A DNA stretch of 64,000 nt, taken from contig OY720097.1 in NCBI GenBank assembly GCA_963082875.1, forward strand, positions 3,596,001 through 3,660,000, given 5' to 3'. The DNA comes from Corella eumyota. Its lineage: Eukaryota; Chordata; Ascidiacea; Phlebobranchia; Corellidae. Both the position numbers and the translations under genes were made by a program. The notes below the pieces were generated by a model that saw nothing but the letters and a program-made list of their open reading frames with translations, was not told the origin of the DNA and ran no database searches. Of this stretch, positions 11,757-23,044 are shown piece by piece. How positions within the stretch are numbered: the stretch's first letter is position 1; every line of letters starts with the position of its first letter.

Positions 11757-14489
11757 ATGTCAGTTTTGGATGACGTCTCGTATTTGGATCAATGTCGAAT
11801 TGTTTGCTTAATATTTATTAAAACTGCAAATTTAAAAGATAAAGAAGAATGCATGGATATAACTCAATTTATTGAAAAAGAATTGGAAGCCTTTGATTGC
11901 GGTGTTGCAGGTAATAAACTGTAAAAAACACATTTTGCAAGGTCAAATAGGGGTTTAATTGTAATAATGTTTTTATTATTAAAGTAATGCTTAAAACTAT
12001 ATTATTAACATAAGAGTATTAATTTTTTATGTACTGCGATGCAATAATACTTAAATTGCGGTATTAAATAATTTAAATTTTTGATTTAGAGCTGACTTAT
12101 GCAAGTGAACTACTTGTAGAACTTGCATTAAATTGTGACCCTTCTTTCAAGGCTAAAATTGAAACTGCAGTTCGGATTTTAATAAACAGGTATAGGTAAT
12201 TTATGTGCGGTTTTGTTTTATTAGTTAGGTTTTTGATAATAAAAGTTTAAAAATCGTAAAAATTTAAATTACATAAATTCAGGCAGATTTTTTCCTGCCC
12301 AAAAATTATTAACTATATATATATATAAAACTTTTCAAAAATAATATAGTCAATTAATTTCTGCAACAAAGTTAAAATGTTTATTATATAAAATAATTTT
12401 AACACAGCGCCAAACATGATGATTTTGAAACTGCCGCTGCAGATATTCTTGCAGAATCAATAGTAGAAAAATGGGACCAGGTAAAAAATTACTTAAAAAT
12501 TAAAATAAAAATGAAACCTTTTTAAATCTGTTTGCAATTTTTGTTGTTGTATATTTTCAAAGGAATGTGATTCTATATTTATAATTTATAAGCAATATAA
12601 CTTTTGATAGGTTTATACAAATAATAAAGGTTTCTGTTATTAAAACATGTAGTTTAAATTTTCATAGAATTTGCATGACTTTTTTGTATAGCTTTAATAT
12701 ATTTGTTCACATAACACAATTCAGTTAACTTTACCTCATTAAATTTATAACATCCTGTTAGAATACGGTTATAACTTATTATCAACACCGTGTTTGTAAT
12801 TTATTAACATATTAGCTGGGCTGTTATTGTGATCTAATAAAAAGTGAATTTAAAATAGTATTTTTTTTTTATGTACATATATACGATTTATTGAAAATTA
12901 TAATTTTAATATTATGGGTATTGCAGTATTTATATTCTAGACAAATACTTTTACCACATATTTATAAATTTAAAAAAAAATTATTTTTTAATTTTTGTTG
13001 TTTTTTTTTAGTTGGCTGTTTTACTTCAACTTACCTACCGTTTATGTCGCGAACTTCATGTTTTAAATTTGGAAGAAATTATTGATGCTAGTGCAAAGTT
13101 TTTAAGAAATGTTGGAAGAGATTTTATCAACAAGTCTGGTGGATGGGTAAGATGTTGTTATCACCTAAAAATTAATGTTTTGGTAAAGAAGTGCATTATT
13201 TTGCAGTATATACATATAACCATACATTCTAAAAGTCATTGGGCATACCAATTATTTATAAGTAATTTAAATATATTTAATTAAAACAATTATTAATAAC
13301 AAAGTGGATTTAAAATATGAATGACAGTTCATTTACTTAATATTTATTGAATTTAGACGAAATATTAATTTTAAATCGGTATTTTTTTTACTTAGATAAT
13401 ATATATACATTTTTGTTTAATTTAGCCAGCGCAGAAAGATGATTTGCAGACTAGCGGAATATTTTCAAGCATGGTTATTGTTTCACCTGGACATGTAAGT
13501 AAAAAGTTTATTATATATTTAGAGGCTGATGTAGTAAAAAGTTAGTTTAAAAATTTTGTTTATAGTTATTAATTATTTATAAAATTGCTTATGGAATTTT
13601 TCGTTGTCTAATATCAATTATAATTAGGTTTTTACGGTCAAATAATTTTATTTTTTTATCTTTTTTAGGAAGACAAATCAGATAACGGTAAGTTTTAATT
13701 TAACCTTTAAAGATAAATTTTAATTAACTAATTTAAAGTTTTTTTTTGTAAATAAATTAAAAAAGTTTCAAAAATTTATTTAAAAAAAAATTTTTTTAAA
13801 AAATTTGTTTCTTACTTTTTAGCTCCGATAAATATTCTTCATCTTTCCCCTCCGGACACTCCTCCTTTCTCCATCATCCCCTCCCTTGACGACGGGGAGG
13901 AGAGGGAGAGTCTTAGTTCGGCGACTCCTCCTGAGATTCTTGACCGTCCAACTATGACTGCCTCTCTTATGCAAATGATGGGGGGAGCTGGGGGGGATGC
14001 GAGTCAATTTGTAGAAGGTTAGTTATAAGTTTTTGTTGGTTAATTTTATTGTTGCTGAAAATATTTAAGAAAGGGAAATTTTACTATTAATTGCAAGAAT
14101 GTTGTTAATTTTGTGTGGTTTTAAAAGTTTTTTAGTTACTGAGTAAGTAAATATATAATTCCAGTGTTTAAAAAAATATTCAAAATTTAATTTATACTTA
14201 CTTATATATACTTAACTTCTCCTTTTTTGTTTCAGTTACAAGTGAAAAGAAGTATGTCGAAGACCTTAAAACTCCTCTTATTTCGAACAACAGTCCAGAA
14301 TATTCCGAAGACGACAACGCAAATCTTCCAAGCCAAGAAACACCTAAATTACAAGAAAGTAAATCAGCCGATCAAAGTTCAAATCTTACACAGTCTAGCG
14401 GAGTGTCACAATATATACCACATATTTCTATTGGTGTAGCAGCAGCAGCTGCATGTATCGGTTTGTTTGTATTAAAAAAATCATCGTAA
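11757..14489 (+). CDS. BCL2L13: BCL2L13 (Bcl-rambo)-like mitochondrial protein
   Basis: Exons: 11757-11910, 12090-12189, 12408-12480, 13012-13146, 13426-13494, 13669-13687, 13823-14017, 14236-14489 (332 aa). Residues 1-154 form a Bcl-2-like helical domain; WDQLAVLLQLTYRLCRELH followed by FINKSGGW (GGW at 152-154) parallels the BH1-BH2 region of human BCL2L13, which has WNKI...LLELTR...IIQQGGW. A Pro/Ser/Asp-rich disordered region follows (LSPPDTPPF resembles the human SPPESP segment), then a C-terminal tail anchor at about 312-328 and KKSS. In vertebrates this protein sits in the outer mitochondrial membrane and acts in mitophagy, mitochondrial fission and apoptosis. The linker is much shorter than in human (485 aa). 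Exon 6 is a 19-nt microexon. Exon 7 is markedly GC-richer than its neighbours. A poly(A) signal AATAAA lies at 14773. Confidence 0.8.
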
Positions 14490-15945
14490 TTACTCCATAT
14501 AACACCGTTTTGTGCTATTTTTTCTCCATTTTTTTATTTATAAAATTTGTTATAATTATACAATTCAAACCTAATTACATATTTTGGTGGGCAAACACAA
14601 ATGTTGCTTTATTTTTTTGTTTCAAGTTGAATAATTTTCGTTTTAGTTTAGTTTAATCGCCTGTTAACTTCTATTTAAGCTGCCTTGAGCACCCGAATTA
14701 TAATAAACAGTGCTAGGGCACATGTGCATTACTGTGACTTGTATATGTTTGTATGCAACCTGTTAAGGCAGCAATAAACAAATGTTGTGAGCACCAAAAA
14801 TTTTCTTATATTTTTTTTTTATTCAAGTTTTGTTACCTACTAATACAGTAACAATTCAAAAAAAGATCAATTCAGTTTAACACCACCAAGTTGCATAGTA
14901 ATTAATTATTAAACATCAATCTATGACATGGTCGTGCTATTAAATCATTATTGTAACTATGTAATGAAATGGTAAGACCTAAATATAGCATACAGTTTTG
15001 CATAGCCTATAACTTAGTAGCACTAATTTAAAGTCAAAAGCCAGAAAGCATGTTTATATATTTATGATATCAACTTAATTTATTATTCATATTCTAACCA
15101 AACAGTTTTTGAATACCTTACACAATTTTTTAAAACAAATTTAACTGATCAATTACAAATCTTTAAAATAAAACGAATTATGCAAGCAGCAATTTAAAAA
15201 AAACTTTGTAATGTGTATCAAATATTATTAGACATTAATAAAAGCTTTTTATTTAAACAAATTCAGAAAACCTTACCTTACATATTTTCCAATCTCTTGT
15301 ATTAATTTTTCGTTAAAAAAATGCAAAGATGTCCAATTTGTTTTGGTTGCCGTAATCCAATTTTTAAACTAATTGTGCTGTATTATGTAGCTAATAACTA
15401 AAACAAGTTACTGTACTTCAACCGTATGCTAAACAGCAAAACAAGTCAAATGTTATTGCAGCATGGAGTTTACGTTGAATAACGTAAGGCTCGCAGCATA
15501 TACGATTCCAAATACAAGATTTAAAAAAACGCGCTTAGCCTATGGAAAAAAACGCGAGTCGTCGAGTAATCATGCGCTAATAAACGCACACTACCGTCTT
15601 ACGATAATGAAACAGTAACAAACACAATTTAACAATTTTAAAAATTATATTTTCCTGATTCAAGTTCAAAAACAATATTAAGGTAATAATGGTGAATGAA
15701 GTACGCTAAAATGTGGAAGCATTTTAATCGACAACTACAAATATATAAAGTTATTTTAAAATTTCCTAATATTAAAATATATTAAAAACATTTGTAAACA
15801 AAAAATATATGTTACATAAGTATAAAATGTTGTATAAGCAGTTATTTTGAACTTTGCACTTACAATATTTACAGGTTTATTTACTCAAGATTAGAAAAAC
15901 CTGAGGTCAAAAATTGAATTACTTGGCAAACAGAAATTCGACATT
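14490..15945. other. 3' UTR of the BCL2L13-like gene, then spacer and ELOVL 3' UTR
   Basis: The + strand AATAAA at 14773-14778 probably ends the upstream gene. Minus-strand AATAAA (TTTATT at 15876-15881) lies about 70 bp past the elongase stop. Nothing else is recognised; 15440-15600 is less AT-rich but closed. Confidence 0.5.
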
Positions 15946-18332
15946 TTATTTATTTTTCTTTTTTTTAAGGTAGGATTGAACATAGAAATTTGAAAAAAGA
16001 ATAATAAGAGAAATCATGTAAACTACAACCATCCAATTTAACCATCTAGGATGATCACAATTTGCTAATAAACTATGGCTACAGTGTAGAAATATAGCCA
16101 AAAACTGAACCTAAAAAATAAAGTAAATAAATAAAAACAACTGCCAGCAGCGTTGTATAGTGGTAAAAACAGTTACTACACCACACATAAGGTCGTGGTT
16201 TCAATCCCCACTAATTGGTACGAACTCCTGCTATGCCAGCACTTAATCAGCAGCATAATTATCGTGCAATTATAATCAACAATATCCAAAACTACAAAAG
16301 GCAACCTGGGACTGGGTTGAAGTAACTGATGTTACTATATGTTTAGGTCGCGCATTCGACCTTCCCACATCGAAAATAAAAATATATACAAAAAAAAACT
16401 GCATTCAAGTACCTTGCAAATATATGTGGTTGCTTAATTGTTTTTTATCATAAACTTTAACTAAAAACAGATAATTAAAATGAAATGTAAAATATTATAT
16501 TAAAACAAAAATGACAAACCAACACTAATTGCAGTAATAATATATTTTAAATATTTTATTATATAAAAATAACTTTTTCATTTTTTTAACTAACTTACCA
16601 ATTGAAAAGAAGTTAAATATTTTTTCCACCATAAATATTTTTGCATCTGAGGCCCAAAACAAGTTAGTCCATAATAAGAATACATTATCACATGGACAAA
16701 TGAGTTGATCATTCCAATAAAAAAAGCTATTAATCATATACAGTGTTTAAGTACAACTAAATATATAAAGCATACATCAAATCTAAATAAAGAGGTCCAA
16801 ATAAAATACACTATGCACAATTAAATACAAAATAACTTTCTACATGACAAAAGTTAAGAATAGCCGGCAGAGTGGTGTAGTGTAAGAACACCTGCTACAC
16901 CACCATGAGGTTGTGGGTTCAACCCCCACTCTCATGGTGTAGCGCCCTTGAGTAAGGCACTATAAACGGTATAAACTCCTGCTGAGCCAGCACTTAATTA
17001 GCAGCATAATTACCGGGCAATTATAACCTTTATAATATTCCAAACTGCTAAAGGCAACTCGAGACTGGGTCGGAGTAATTGATGTTACTCTATGTTTAGG
17101 TCGCGCATTCGACCTTCCCACATCGAGGGTAAAGATATATCCAAAAAAATAAATTAAACCTTCATAACAAAGTACTTAAAATGCTTCGGAAATTTGAATT
17201 TTTTCATCTATTTTTTCCATCTACTTAAACCTTACATCTTACATAAAAGATCTACATAAACAACTTAGACAAAAATTTAAACAACATTTTACTTACATTG
17301 ACCCCCTGCCACATATTTTATTGCAAGCCACCAGTTGATAAGCATAGTACTATGATGGTAAACATGTAGGAATGAAACTTGGTTGAATTTTTTCCTCATC
17401 ACGAAGAAAACTGTGTCCAGGATCTCAATATACTTGGAGAAGAAATACCACCAACATACGTTGGCCATCTGAAAAAAAAAAGTTTTATTTTGTTGTATTA
17501 TATAAATTTGCACAGTAAAATTATTAAAGTTACCACAAATTATCAAAATATGTAAGTTCAAAGGCTAGTTTATTTGATAACTAAATTTACAAAAAATAAA
17601 TAAGATTTTTAATAAGTTTAAAAGTATATACCAAAGTTAATTTCAAAAGTACCCAAGTTCAAATTTTGATCAAATTCTATTTTTAACCAGAATTTAAAAA
17701 TGTTTCACAACTTACTCTAAGTGCAAGTGGATTTGTTGAATAATCAACTGGTTGACATCCATAACTATAACCAGCTTGATAACTTGAGATAAAAAACTGT
17801 AAAAAAGGTATTTTTGTGAATCTGACATTGACAAAATATAATTGCAACTGATGGCTAGACTTTGGTTTTATGATTCCAAATCTTAAGTCAAAATTAATAT
17901 AATTTTTTTAGTTTTCTTACCTCTTTTGTCATATACAGGGATAGCAAAACCAGTGAAAAATTATAAATAAATAAAATTGGTTTCAAATTGAATGGTTTCC
18001 GATTTTTCATTAAACTTTGAGCTTTGACACAAAATAGAATGTAGCCAACTAAAATGCATGCTGGTGGCCAGGGACTATAAACCAGAAACCAATCTTTTGT
18101 CCTTGGATCTTTATAAAATATAAATTAATTGAAGTGTTAAATAAATATTTTAGATAGTGTGTACATTAGCGTTTTTTAAATTACTTGTTTTTTTACGGTT
18201 TAAAATAAAAAAAAATTTAAAAGATATATTTTGCTATTGCAATCTTTGTAGTTTGTAAAAAGTTATGTTAATTAAACCTTAACCTGCTCTTTCGACGATT
18301 GCTAAGTTATAATAATATTGCAATGTTTCCAT
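15946..18332 (-). CDS. Very-long-chain fatty acid elongase (ELOVL4/7-like)
   Basis: Exons on the minus strand: 18332-18284, 18108-17921, 17796-17716, 17468-17297, 16726-16599, 16110-15946 (260 aa). It should catalyse the condensation step of fatty-acid elongation in the ER membrane with malonyl-CoA. The catalytic histidine box HVYHH is at residues 141-145, followed by the family signatures YVAGGQ, MYSYYG and [13 protein letters not shown]-terminal [20 protein letters not shown] fits the ELOVL start. Several hydrophobic segments are visible. The C-terminus ends KKNK, a KKxx ER-retrieval signal. The wording is closest to ELOVL4/ELOVL7, though a chain-length class cannot be set by eye. Two SINE copies lie in intron 4 (17150-16864) and intron 5 (16396-16145). 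Confidence 0.92.
16145..16396 (+). mobile_element. tRNA-derived SINE, family A (internal deletion)
   Basis: This copy lies in the last elongase intron, antisense to the gene. It has a tRNA-like head with B box GGTTTCAATCCCC, the shared body (GCCAGCACTTAATCAGCAGC, CAATTATAATC, GACTGGGTTGAAGTAACTG) and the family tail CATCGAAAATAAAAATATAT plus A-run. AACTGC flanks both sides (16139-16144 and 16397-16402), a likely target duplication. The block after the head is deleted relative to the 16864 copy. Confidence 0.85.
16864..17150 (+). mobile_element. tRNA-derived SINE, family A (full-length type copy)
   Basis: Best full copy. Order: CCGGCAGAGTGGTGTAGTG head with A box, B box GGGTTCAACCCCC, then TAGCGCCCTTGAGTAAGGC, TGAGCCAGCACTTAATTAGC, GGCAATTATAA, GAGACTGGGTCGGAG, GATGTTACTCTATG, CGCGCATTCGACCTTCCC and a tail CACATCGAGGGTAAAGATAT plus A-run. 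It is about 287 bp, in intron 4 of the elongase gene and antisense to it. Confidence 0.9.
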
Positions 18333-19073
18333 ATTTTACCATCTACCTAGGCATGCAGACCAAATTAGTACGATAAAAATATCAACAGCGAAATATTTGG
18401 CTGAACTTTAAACTGACCAAGGTTATTTCCCCATTTCTAGAGTTTCCAATTATTTTTTTAAATTTAATTAACAAGCCATTTTCATTAACCTGTAATGTTT
18501 AATTAAATAATTCATACAAAAAATAGGCTAATAATTTAATCAAAAAATTGTTTTAATATTTTGACGTTTATCCAATAAACAGCAGTTTATAAATACTATT
18601 TTATTAATTTTCACAAATACATAGTTTTAGAAATCTTAAAATAATTTATCCCATAAAAATAAAAAGCGGTTAAAATTAGAACAGTATCAATACAAAAAAC
18701 ACACACTATTAGAAAAACTTAGCGAAAACAGTATCATAATTAAACAAAACTAAATATGAAAAACTCTAATTTTTAATAAAAAGATAATAAGACAAAAACA
18801 TTACGGTATTTAACAGATTTTATTGTGATAAATGGCGCCGAAGGAATGATTTAAAAATACATAGTTTATACGAAATGAGTACATCAACAAATAAAGTTAA
18901 ATTGGTAAAAAAAAGTTATTCAACTTGACAACATTAGCAAATTGGAGAAAGTTGACAATTGTTGTAAAGGTGTGTGTGTATTGTATAAAACGTAAATTTG
19001 GATGCCCAAAATGCTAACCTTGCCAGGTTGATTAAGTTTCTCTCAATAAATTACAGTTTTGCATAATAGTAAA
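18333..19073. other. Spacer between the elongase 5' end and the transporter 3' end
   Basis: AT-rich, no coding exon found. It should hold the elongase promoter and the 3' UTR of the minus-strand transporter. Confidence 0.4.
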
Positions 19074-22000
19074 TCACAGAATAGAGTTTCCATTTCCATT
19101 TCCAGTGCTGTTAACATCGGTCAGTGGAATCATACGACCTTCGGAATCATCGGATTCTTCGTACAACCGTTTGTCCTCAAGTAGATCTTTGTTTAAGTGT
19201 TGTATAATCCCAGCCCCAATGCAATCACCTAATACGTTAACTGCAGTGCGAATGCGGTCCCTTGATGCAATTAAATACACAGTTACTAGTAATAGACTGA
19301 GTATTACTCAAATATAACAAAAAAATTGGTATTTATGACTTTTCTTTTAAAAATTATTAAAAAAATGGCAACGTAGATGTACATATTTAAAATTCTACAT
19401 GCACATTACATATCCTGTTATAAATTAAAAAAAATTTTAACTTACAATAGCCAATCTACAGACCAGAGAATGCCAACAGCCTCTGACGGAATACCAATAG
19501 CAGAAAGCACAAGAAGTAAAGTGATTAAACCAGCACTTGGAATGGCTGCAGCTCCAATACTGGCCACTGTTGCAGTAACACTATAAAAATATGTTAAAAA
19601 TAAATGTGTTTTTAAGTTAAAATTGAAGGTAAAGTTCTTTTTAACAGCAATTGTTAACAGCTATAATTCTATTATGTATGTTTACTCTTTTAATTAGTAC
19701 TTGACTATAACTACTGTAGTTATTTAATACACACTTACCTTATAGTTACAATCTGTCCAAAACTGAGCGAGTAATCGTACATTTGAGCGATAGTAATAGC
19801 AGCAACACCTTCTAATAAAGCAGTACCATCCATGTTCATTGTGGCGCCGAGAGGTAAAACAAAACGAGTAACTCGACTGTCAATGTGAAGGTTCTTTTCA
19901 AGACATTGGATGGTAACAGGCAGAGTTCCAGCACTATGAAAAAAAGAAAAACACATACCAATAGTGTATTATATAATACTAGTTTTGTATTTTGTTCGGT
20001 AATTACATGGAAGATTAACAAAAATACAAATATAATTTTGGTTTTTACCTTGATGAAGTTCCAAGAGCAGTCAAACAAGCTTGCAAACAGCCATAATAAA
20101 ATCGGAACGGATTTTTCTTGGTTAAGGCCCAGTAAATTAGAGGTATAACAACCATAGAATGAATAACTAAACCAGTAATAACTGTCACCTAAAAGGTTAA
20201 AAAAAAGAAAGACCGATAAAAATCAAAACAATGAAAGGAACAACGCTTTAAGATATAGGTATAGCTTAGATCAAACTAAATAGCGCAAATGCTGCCTATA
20301 AAAATCTTAGAACTGATTACTCACCATATATAGACCCAAAGATGCTACCAATATTTGAAAGGTTTTCATCTTGAGAAGATTTCCAGCTATCAAACTGCAA
20401 ATACCGATAGGCGAATACCTTCAAAAAAACAAAAGTTTGTTAAACCACTTGATAACATTAAAAAAAAAATTTAAAGGTTTTTGTCATTACCATATAATAA
20501 TAACGATCATTTTCATGAAAATTTCGTTGAATGTTGCGAAAAAGTCGACCACAACCGTAGCCTTACTTTTCATTCCGGAAAGAATTACACCAAAGAAAAT
20601 ACTAAACGCTATGATACCTGCATAAATAAAAACAAAAAAATATTAAAAGCGTTAAAATACACTAAAAATATTTCTTAAATGTTAATTTCTTTTCTTTAAC
20701 AAGAAGGACTAAGAATTTAAAATTTTAATAGGGGAAAAAAACTTAAAAAGTGATTATTTTAATATGGGTTTGTTTTATATATATTTTTTTTAATAACGTA
20801 TTACGCGAGATGTTGGTATAAATTTTCTTATAGTTGTTTTTACATTGGTGTTACAAATTATCAACACTTCGTACAAGTTTGCTGAGGACGTTACATATAG
20901 ATTACATCGGGTTTAATTTGTCAAAGTGTTGTATTACTACGTGCGTGTGTACTTGCAAAATGCAAATTCAATGTACAGACATATCAAAATTCTGCCAAAC
21001 ATCGGATATGTGACAATACTAGAATTATAAGATAATTCGCGAAAATATTCAAAAGTAGGTAACTTAAAAATTTGTTAGTATTTAACACCTATTATATTTT
21101 TAAAGTATTACGTTTTTATATAAAAATAAACATCATTTCTAACAAGTTATTTAAGAATATTCTAAAAAATGAATACAGACCTAACACATTTGCATTGTCG
21201 ACCTTTTCCAATTTCGTTTTATAAAAAACTTCTGTTATATTTGTTGCAGATTCGTTAAGTGAATTGGGATTAGGAATTTCAATCATACTTGTTTTATCCT
21301 AAAGAAAATTTATTAAATTTTAGATGTTTTAAATATCGAGTTTTTAATTATATATACGTTATTTAAATAAAAAAAAATTAGCTAACTATTTAAAAAAGTT
21401 ATATATATTCACCACTTGAAAACAGGCTGCGATGATGTTATCTGGAAATACGTTTCTGCAAAATTAAACAACTAACTGTTAAATTTCTAGAAAAAATCAT
21501 ATTATCTAATTCTTTTATGAAGAAACTGTTCATGATCATATTATAGTAGCATAGGTTTACTAATAATCATATTATTAACTATCTCAAGTTACCTAATTAA
21601 GTCGAGAAAAGTGTTCAAAGTTGAAACAATTTGTTGTTTTCCCGTTTCCTCTTCGTTGGTTTCTCTGATTGTTGGGTTACCAGGTTGAATAAGAGTCACC
21701 AGTATTATACCTAAGATTACTGCAAGTGTTGTGGTTGAAAGGTAATACGCTACAGCATGAACACCCATTTTGCCACTCTTTTTCATGTCTAAGTTAGACA
21801 AGCCTAAAGTTAAAAAAACGTTATTAAAAGAGGATGTAGCATAATATTCAAGTAAATGTATTCATGCTAAAAAAAAGGCTTTGTAATTTGCCTAAAAAAT
21901 ACCCTATTTGTACATTTTTTTACACAGTATGTGCATTTGTGTTAAAAAAAATGAAATTCTAGTTACCCGATATTACGCTGGTAACAATAATTGGAATAAT

Positions 22001-23044
22001 CAACATTTTGAGCATTCTCATCAGCATTTCACCAGGAAACATAACCAGAGTTATAACTTTCGCAGAAGGGTTTGTGGTTCGTATGCTAAGGCCCAATATC
22101 ACGCCAAAAACCACTCCTACAAAAGTATACAATTTTAAAATATTTTGATAATTTAAAACTAGACAAAAAGATTAACTTTTTAAGGCTGTATTAAATAACA
22201 TACTTTTTAGAGTGAACTACTTCCTTAAAACAAAAAAACATATTGCTTATTAAAAGGGTTGGCAGTTACACCATGTTTTTAATATTTATGTTTATATACA
22301 CGACTTACTTTAAAATACAGGGAAATTTATTTAAGCTGTAATCAAAATCAGAAGGTCATTTGGGTGCAGATATGCCTACTACATCATTTGTTATTCACTT
22401 GTTTAGGGCTTAAGCATTAAACTAATTCTTTACGACCATAAACAGGTAACTATTCAATTATGTATAATGATTTAAGCTTTAACATATTCCCACGAGCTCA
22501 TAACTTAAAGTCATAAATTTTATGACGATAAAATCGATTAATTGTTATTTTCTTAGGTGCCTATTAACAGCAAATCGATATGTTAACTTAAGTAATTGAC
22601 TTTCTTAAAACTTTAAATGGTTTTATGAATGCGTCCAATTAAAAATAATTATTTTATTGTTTTAGAAATATTTGCATAAAGGCCCGGAATATTTTTATAA
22701 CCTTATAACACTTTAAAAAAAATAAGACTAAAAAATAAATTTAAGTATTTTGTTTTATTTTAAAACGCGCACTATTAATTTTTACTTATTTAGAACCTTA
22801 CTTAAGTTTAAGCCACAAATTGAAATACTTGCTTTTTGTTTTGAATAAAACATATATGGTTGAGTAACTGAAACTAGTAATTGACATTCCAATACATACC
22901 AGTAATCGTCAACACGCATAGCAGCGTATCGGTGCTGATTTTTACAGCACCACATCTCAAAAAATTTGCCTTGTCCGAGCGTAAGCTGCTGCGGCGAGAT
23001 ATTCTTACTTTTTCAATTGATTGGTTATCACTAGTTGCTGCCAT
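19074..23044 (-). CDS. Excitatory amino acid transporter (SLC1A/EAAT family)
   Basis: Eleven minus-strand exons: 23044-22900, 22116-21967, 21803-21593, 21455-21413, 21298-21181, 20617-20491, 20418-20325, 20188-20049, 19933-19739, 19580-19446, 19260-19074 (514 aa). It should carry glutamate or aspartate into cells with sodium. Family motifs include the hairpin-1 serines (TSSSAGTLP), NMDGT at 376-380, and [15 protein letters not shown] in the last helix. R457, the second arginine of DRIRT, is the residue that favours acidic substrates; neutral ASCT members have T or C there. The usual AAIFIAQ is AAITIAQ here. The segment NESATNITE between helices 3 and 4 carries glycosylation sequons. The acidic C-terminus (YEESDDSEG) is cytosolic. 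A 3' splice site (TTACAG) lies 38 nt before the ATG, so the 5' UTR is spliced or receives a leader. Confidence 0.95.

Noticed and set aside
13819-14007. Minus-strand 62-aa frame
   Set aside because: It is the antisense of the GC-rich exon 7 of the BCL2L13-like gene.
19105-19317. Plus-strand frames at 19.1-20.6 kb
   Set aside because: All lie opposite or across exons of the glutamate transporter, which has a full, phase-consistent gene model.
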